DNA of 64,000 nucleotides from the NCBI GenBank assembly GCA_005790545.1, contig SXUL01000088.1, positions 62,001-126,000 on the forward strand, in the 5' to 3' direction. The notes below the pieces were generated by a model. The model was given only the letters and a program-made list of their open reading frames with translations. It was not told where the DNA came from and did not search any database. The DNA comes from Planctomycetia bacterium (GTDB lineage Bacteria; Planctomycetota; GCA-002687715). A program made the translations under genes and the position numbers. Below, one piece after another: positions 60,478-64,000 of this stretch (position 1 is its first letter; every line of letters starts with the position of its first letter).

Positions 60478-61701
60478 GTGACATGCGCAACGAACTGGGT
60501 CTTGCAGTTGAAGGTGCCCGAGTTCGCCGCCGCCGTGGAGCTGGCGCGTCGCCCGGCCCTGAGACAGCATCCATTCTGGGTGCGGGGGCACAGCGCGAAG
60601 GGCGCGGTGGTGGCGGCGGCCAGTGTTGCTGCAAGGCGTCACGGCATTGTTCGCGGTACGCCGGAAGGTGTCGCGCGGCGTCGCCTGCCGGAGGCTCTCG
60701 TGCTGGAGGGTGATCCGGAGGCCCTGCTCTCCGCCGGGGCAGCATTGCAGGACGTGCTTTCTTCTGGCAGCCGGCCCGTGCTGCCGCGCGGTCGCGAGGG
60801 TGCGCTGTTGCAACTCGGAGTGCTGTCCGCACCGCTGCAGGCGCTCTCTCTCGCGGGAGAATTGCAGCGCACGGTGTGGGAGAAATTGCGTCTTCCTCTG
60901 GCTTGCGGCACGGGGACAAGCCCGCTCGTGGCTGGTCTCGCGCTTCTCGGCGCTCCTGAGAAGGGCTGTCTCTTGGTGCAGGCAGGTGGCGAGCGCGCCT
61001 TCGTGCAGGGGTTGCCCCTCGCATTGCTGCCGGGTGTGGATCGTGCGTTGCTGCAGCAACTCCGTCTGCTTGGCGTCGCGAGCGTGGCGGATCTCGAACC
61101 ACTTTCTCGTCAGGTTCTCGAGGAAGCCTTCGGTGAGCGAGGCGCGTGGCTCTTTGCTTTTGCCCGCGGCCGGGATCCGAGACCTTGGCCGGAAGGGGAG
61201 CGCAGCGTCGAACTCTCCACGGCGCTCACTCCGCCAGAGCAGGAGCGTGGCGTCTTGCTCGGCATGGCGGCACATCTCATGGAGCGCTGCATGAAACGGG
61301 CGTTGTCCCGGCGCGAGGCACCGGGGGCACTCGAACTTCAACTCACTTTTCTGGATGGCGCGGTGAGCGCGCGCAGTGTGCGCTGGCGCGGGAGCGTGCG
61401 GCATGAAGCGAATCTGATGCCATATCTCGAACGCCTGCTCTCGGCATTGCTGGTGCGGCGTCTTCTGGTGAGCGGAGTGCGCGTGCGTCTCCTCGGGCTG
61501 CGTGCCGTGGAGGAGGAGAGGCAGCAGACTCTCATGGCGGAAGTGGAAATCGCGGAAGAGCGGCGCGAGCGTCTGGCAGACACGGTGGCCGCGCTGCGCG
61601 CACGCCACGGCTTCGGGGCCGTGCTGTCGGGGCCGGCTCTCGATCTGCTCGGGCGCGTGCCTCTGGATGAAGACGGTTTCCGGCGGCGACTCGAGGGCTG
61701 A
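60478..61701 (+). CDS. imuB: ImuB-like Y-family polymerase homologue without catalytic Asp
   Basis: 407 aa from a GTG with AAGAGG 8 nt upstream. It aligns with Y-family DNA polymerases, but the metal Asp residues are gone. The N-terminal hVDMDxFFAxVE motif reads VLQLKVPEFAAAVE, and the SIDE motif is replaced by GREGALLQL. The HhH fingers/thumb part is kept (LPGVDRALLQQLRLLGVASVADL). This is the hallmark of ImuB, the non-catalytic adaptor that works with DnaE2 in SOS mutagenesis. dnaE2 follows 1 nt later, which makes the call secure. The usual ImuA gene is not upstream. Confidence 0.88.
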   Translation: MTCATNWVLQLKVPEFAAAVELARRPALRQHPFWVRGHSAKGAVVAAASVAARRHGIVRGTPEGVARRRLPEALVLEGDPEALLSAGAALQDVLSSGSRPVLPRGREGALLQLGVLSAPLQALSLAGELQRTVWEKLRLPLACGTGTSPLVAGLALLGAPEKGCLLVQAGGERAFVQGLPLALLPGVDRALLQQLRLLGVASVADLEPLSRQVLEEAFGERGAWLFAFARGRDPRPWPEGERSVELSTALTPPEQERGVLLGMAAHLMERCMKRALSRREAPGALELQLTFLDGAVSARSVRWRGSVRHEANLMPYLERLLSALLVRRLLVSGVRVRLLGLRAVEEERQQTLMAEVEIAEERRERLADTVAALRARHGFGAVLSGPALDLLGRVPLDEDGFRRRLEG

Positions 61702-61702
61702 G

Positions 61703-64000
61703 ATGCAGGATTACGCACCCTTGCAGGTGCTTGGAGGGCACTCGCTCTTGCGGGGCACTTTCACGCCGCGCGCGCTGGTTGCAGCGGCGTGCCGGTTGGG
61801 AATTCCGGCGCTGGCGCTCACGGATCGCAACAGCCTCATGGGTGCGACGGCATTCGTGGCTGCGGCACGCGCGGCGGGAGTGCGGCCGGTCCTTGGCGTC
61901 GATCTTGAACATGCGGGAGTGCGCTTGACGCTGCTCGCGCGCGGTCAGCGTGGCTACCGCGCCTGTTGCGCACTGGTGAGCGCTGCGCAGACAGGACGCA
62001 TGGAAGACCCGGCGCTGGCGGTGGCGGAGCGCGCGGAGGATCTCTTCGTGCTCTGCTCCGAGCCACGGCTTCTTGCGCGCATGCACGGACTCATGGGGCC
62101 TGAGGCTCTGCGCGCGGCGGTGGTGCGTTTGCCCGGGCGGGGTGCTGATCTTCTCCGTCGCACGGCGGCAGACCTCGGGGTGCGTGCTGTGAGTGCCGGA
62201 GATGTGCACCTTCTTGAGCGTGCGGATCACGAGGTGCATCGTCTGCTCCGAGCCATCGCCGGGAAGACGGTGCTGGACCGACTCGATCCCGCGGAAATCG
62301 TCCCTGCGGAAGCGGTGCTCGTGGATGCACGCAGCATGGCGGCGCGCCATCGTGGTGAGGAGGAACTCCTGCAGGAAAGCCTCGCGCTTGCGGAAGCTTC
62401 GCCCGTGGAACTCGAACTCGGGACGCCGCGCCTGCCGCGTTGGGAAGGCGAGGGCGATCCGGATCTCGAACTCGCGGACTTGATGCGTTCGGCCGTCACG
62501 CGGCGTCACGGAGCAACGCCTCCGCGGGCGCTGGAGCAAAGGCTCCAGCATGAACTCGCGGTCATCCGCCAGCTCGGATTTGCGCGTTACTTCCTCGTGG
62601 TGCACACCATCGCGAGTTTCGCGCGCGAACGCGGGATTCCCTTCGTGGGGCGAGGCTCCGCCGCCAACTCTCTGGTGATTCATCTCCTCGGCATCACGCG
62701 GGTGGACCCCATTGCGCAGGAACTGGTCTTCGAGCGCTTCCTCAGCCCCTCGCGGCGTTCATTGCCGGACGTGGACATCGATTTCTGCTGGAAACGGCGG
62801 GATGAGGTCCTGGCCTTCGTGAACCGGCGTTGGGGCGCGGAACAAGTGGCGCTTATTGCGACAGCCATCCGCTTGCGTCCGCGGCTTGCGTTCCGTGAGG
62901 CCGCAGCTGCGCTCGGGTTGCCGCGCGCGCTCGCGAGTCGCGTGACGGAGGTGCTGCCGTGGCACTGGGAAGGCGCGCCGGAGGAATTGCCGGAGTTGAA
63001 GCCGTTGCTGGAGGATTCGAGCGTCCAGCGCACCTGCGCGTTGGCCATGCGACTCGCGCGTCTGCCGCGGCATCTCGGCCTGCATCCAGGCGGCATGGTC
63101 ATTGCGGATCGCTCCCTGGATCACTACACGGCGGTGGTGCCATCGGCGAAGGGTCCGCCCATGACCCAGAACGACAAGGATGGCATTGAGGCTCTCGGTC
63201 TCGTGAAGATCGATCTGCTCGGGCAGCGTTCACTCAGCACCATCGAGGAAGCGCGCGGATTGTTGGCGGCCACGCAGACCCCCTTGCCGGAGGCAGGCAC
63301 GCTGCCGGAAACGGACGAAGCCGTCGCGGAACTCCTTGTCGAGGGCAGGACCATCGGCTGCTTCCAGACGGAATCGCCTGCCATGCGTCGTTTGCTGGTG
63401 GAGATGCGCGCGCGTCGGCGGAGCGATGTGACGGACGCCATCGCGCTGGTGCGACCTGGCCCTTCAGCCACGGGCATGAAGGACCGCTACGTGCGCCGTG
63501 CGCGCGGACTGGAGGCTGTGGATTTTCCGCATCCGTTGCTCTCCGCGGTGCTCGCGCGCACCCATGGCGTGATGCTCTATCAGGAGGACATCCTGCGTGT
63601 GTGCGTGGCGCTGGCCGGTTTCAGCGTGGAAGAGGGGGATGAAGTGCGTGCAGCCCTCGGCAAACGCAAGGATCCAGAACGGCTGAAGGAAATCGCGCAT
63701 CGCTACACCGAGGGCGCCGTGCGTTCAGGCGTGCCCCCCGAGGTGGCGGCGGAGGTTTGGACGCGCATCGGCAACTTCGCGGCCTTCTCTTTCTGCAAGG
63801 CCCACGCGGCGACTTACGGCGATCTTGCTTGGGAGGAATTATGGCTGAAGGCCCGCCATCCCGTGGCGTTCTTCTGCGCCGTGCTCAACAACGAGCGCGG
63901 GTATTACGAAGATCGCGTCTATATCGACGAAGCGCGGCGCTGCGGCGTGCGCTTCTCGCTGCCGGACGTGAACAGGAGCGGCAGAGTGTTTCGTGCGGAC
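61703..64000 (+). CDS. dnaE2: Error-prone DNA polymerase III alpha subunit, 5' part (DnaE2)
   Basis: The first 766 codons are open to the window end; the gene continues beyond. C-family polymerase: GRGSAANSLVIHLLGITRVDP, the catalytic PDVDIDF, and the third Asp in LVKIDLLG. Later come FQTESPAMRRLL and FAAFSFCKAHAATYG, typical of DnaE2. The N-terminal PHP domain is degenerate (PLQVLGGHSLLRG in place of LHxHSxxSxLDG; TDRNSLMG in place of TDHDxxxG), so metal-dependent proofreading there is unlikely. It follows imuB by 1 nt, and GAGGG is 9 nt upstream. Role: translesion and damage-induced mutagenic synthesis. Confidence 0.96.
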   Translation, partial: MQDYAPLQVLGGHSLLRGTFTPRALVAAACRLGIPALALTDRNSLMGATAFVAAARAAGVRPVLGVDLEHAGVRLTLLARGQRGYRACCALVSAAQTGRMEDPALAVAERAEDLFVLCSEPRLLARMHGLMGPEALRAAVVRLPGRGADLLRRTAADLGVRAVSAGDVHLLERADHEVHRLLRAIAGKTVLDRLDPAEIVPAEAVLVDARSMAARHRGEEELLQESLALAEASPVELELGTPRLPRWEGEGDPDLELADLMRSAVTRRHGATPPRALEQRLQHELAVIRQLGFARYFLVVHTIASFARERGIPFVGRGSAANSLVIHLLGITRVDPIAQELVFERFLSPSRRSLPDVDIDFCWKRRDEVLAFVNRRWGAEQVALIATAIRLRPRLAFREAAAALGLPRALASRVTEVLPWHWEGAPEELPELKPLLEDSSVQRTCALAMRLARLPRHLGLHPGGMVIADRSLDHYTAVVPSAKGPPMTQNDKDGIEALGLVKIDLLGQRSLSTIEEARGLLAATQTPLPEAGTLPETDEAVAELLVEGRTIGCFQTESPAMRRLLVEMRARRRSDVTDAIALVRPGPSATGMKDRYVRRARGLEAVDFPHPLLSAVLARTHGVMLYQEDILRVCVALAGFSVEEGDEVRAALGKRKDPERLKEIAHRYTEGAVRSGVPPEVAAEVWTRIGNFAAFSFCKAHAATYGDLAWEELWLKARHPVAFFCAVLNNERGYYEDRVYIDEARRCGVRFSLPDVNRSGRVFRAD

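Noticed and set aside
60478-61701. Active Y-family polymerase (DinB/Pol IV)
   Set aside because: Both metal-binding Asp motifs are replaced; the gene is followed immediately by dnaE2, as for ImuB.

Overview
The window is GC-rich bacterial chromosome with about fifty protein-coding genes. I found no rRNA, tRNA, CRISPR array or insertion sequence. The mix of genes suggests an uncultured, GC-rich Planctomycetota-like or similar deep-branching bacterium. It includes many secreted peptidases (S8, S9, S46, M14, two M28), two large VPS10/BNR proteins, an S8 protease with a C-terminal beta-domain, a Ser/Thr kinase, an FHA protein, and an ImuB/DnaE2 pair. The taxon is inferred from gene style only. 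Many genes have good Shine-Dalgarno (SD) sites, but several others have a TAnnnT box 6-8 nt before ATG and look leaderless.

Layout. 1-9 kb: the first codons of an NAD-dependent sugar-nucleotide epimerase (minus), a degenerate gluzincin-like secreted protein, a GH3 hexosaminidase, a PAP2 phosphatase (minus), a GT2 glycosyltransferase with an extra C-terminal domain, a GT39-like membrane protein, and an S9 peptidase with a rhodanese and a 1-Cys peroxiredoxin. 9.9-17 kb (minus): one run of S8 protease, PBP4-type carboxypeptidase, tRNA-guanine transglycosylase, RlmI-like methyltransferase and M28 peptidase. 17-20 kb (plus): an EamA transporter and an HDOD-GAF-GGDEF regulator. 20-23.4 kb (minus): infA, a thioredoxin-like/HEAT protein, an amidase lipoprotein and a TrpF-like protein without catalytic residues. 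23.5-31.3 kb (plus): two VPS10/BNR paralogues, an esterase, a small secreted protein and GluQ-RS.

31.4-40 kb holds a partial aerobic benzoyl-CoA (box) pathway: boxD (aldehyde dehydrogenase), boxB (epoxidase) and boxC (ring-cleaving lyase), with a divergent BoxR-type regulator and a mitochondrial-type aconitase next to it. BoxB epoxidises the ring of benzoyl-CoA, BoxC opens it, and BoxD oxidises the resulting semialdehyde. BoxA and benzoate-CoA ligase are not in the window. 40-50.5 kb: rpiA, an EEP-fold hydrolase, a coiled-coil FHA membrane protein, an S46 peptidase, a NagB-LmbE fusion, a DUF423 protein, a GT4, a MazG-like protein and rsmG. A 313-bp gene-poor gap in this stretch carries two DnaA-box-like sites. 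50.6-64 kb: a DUF4920 protein with a Cys-rich repeat tail, an M28-PDZ peptidase, a GHL10 lipoprotein, an M14 peptidase, a Ser/Thr kinase, then a plus-strand run of membrane-methyltransferase fusion, tail-anchored protein, imuB and dnaE2 (cut by the window end).

The most notable global pattern is that eleven of thirteen non-lipoprotein signal peptides end in Ala followed directly by Gln. This resembles the pyroglutamate 'Q-rule' described for Bacteroidetes.
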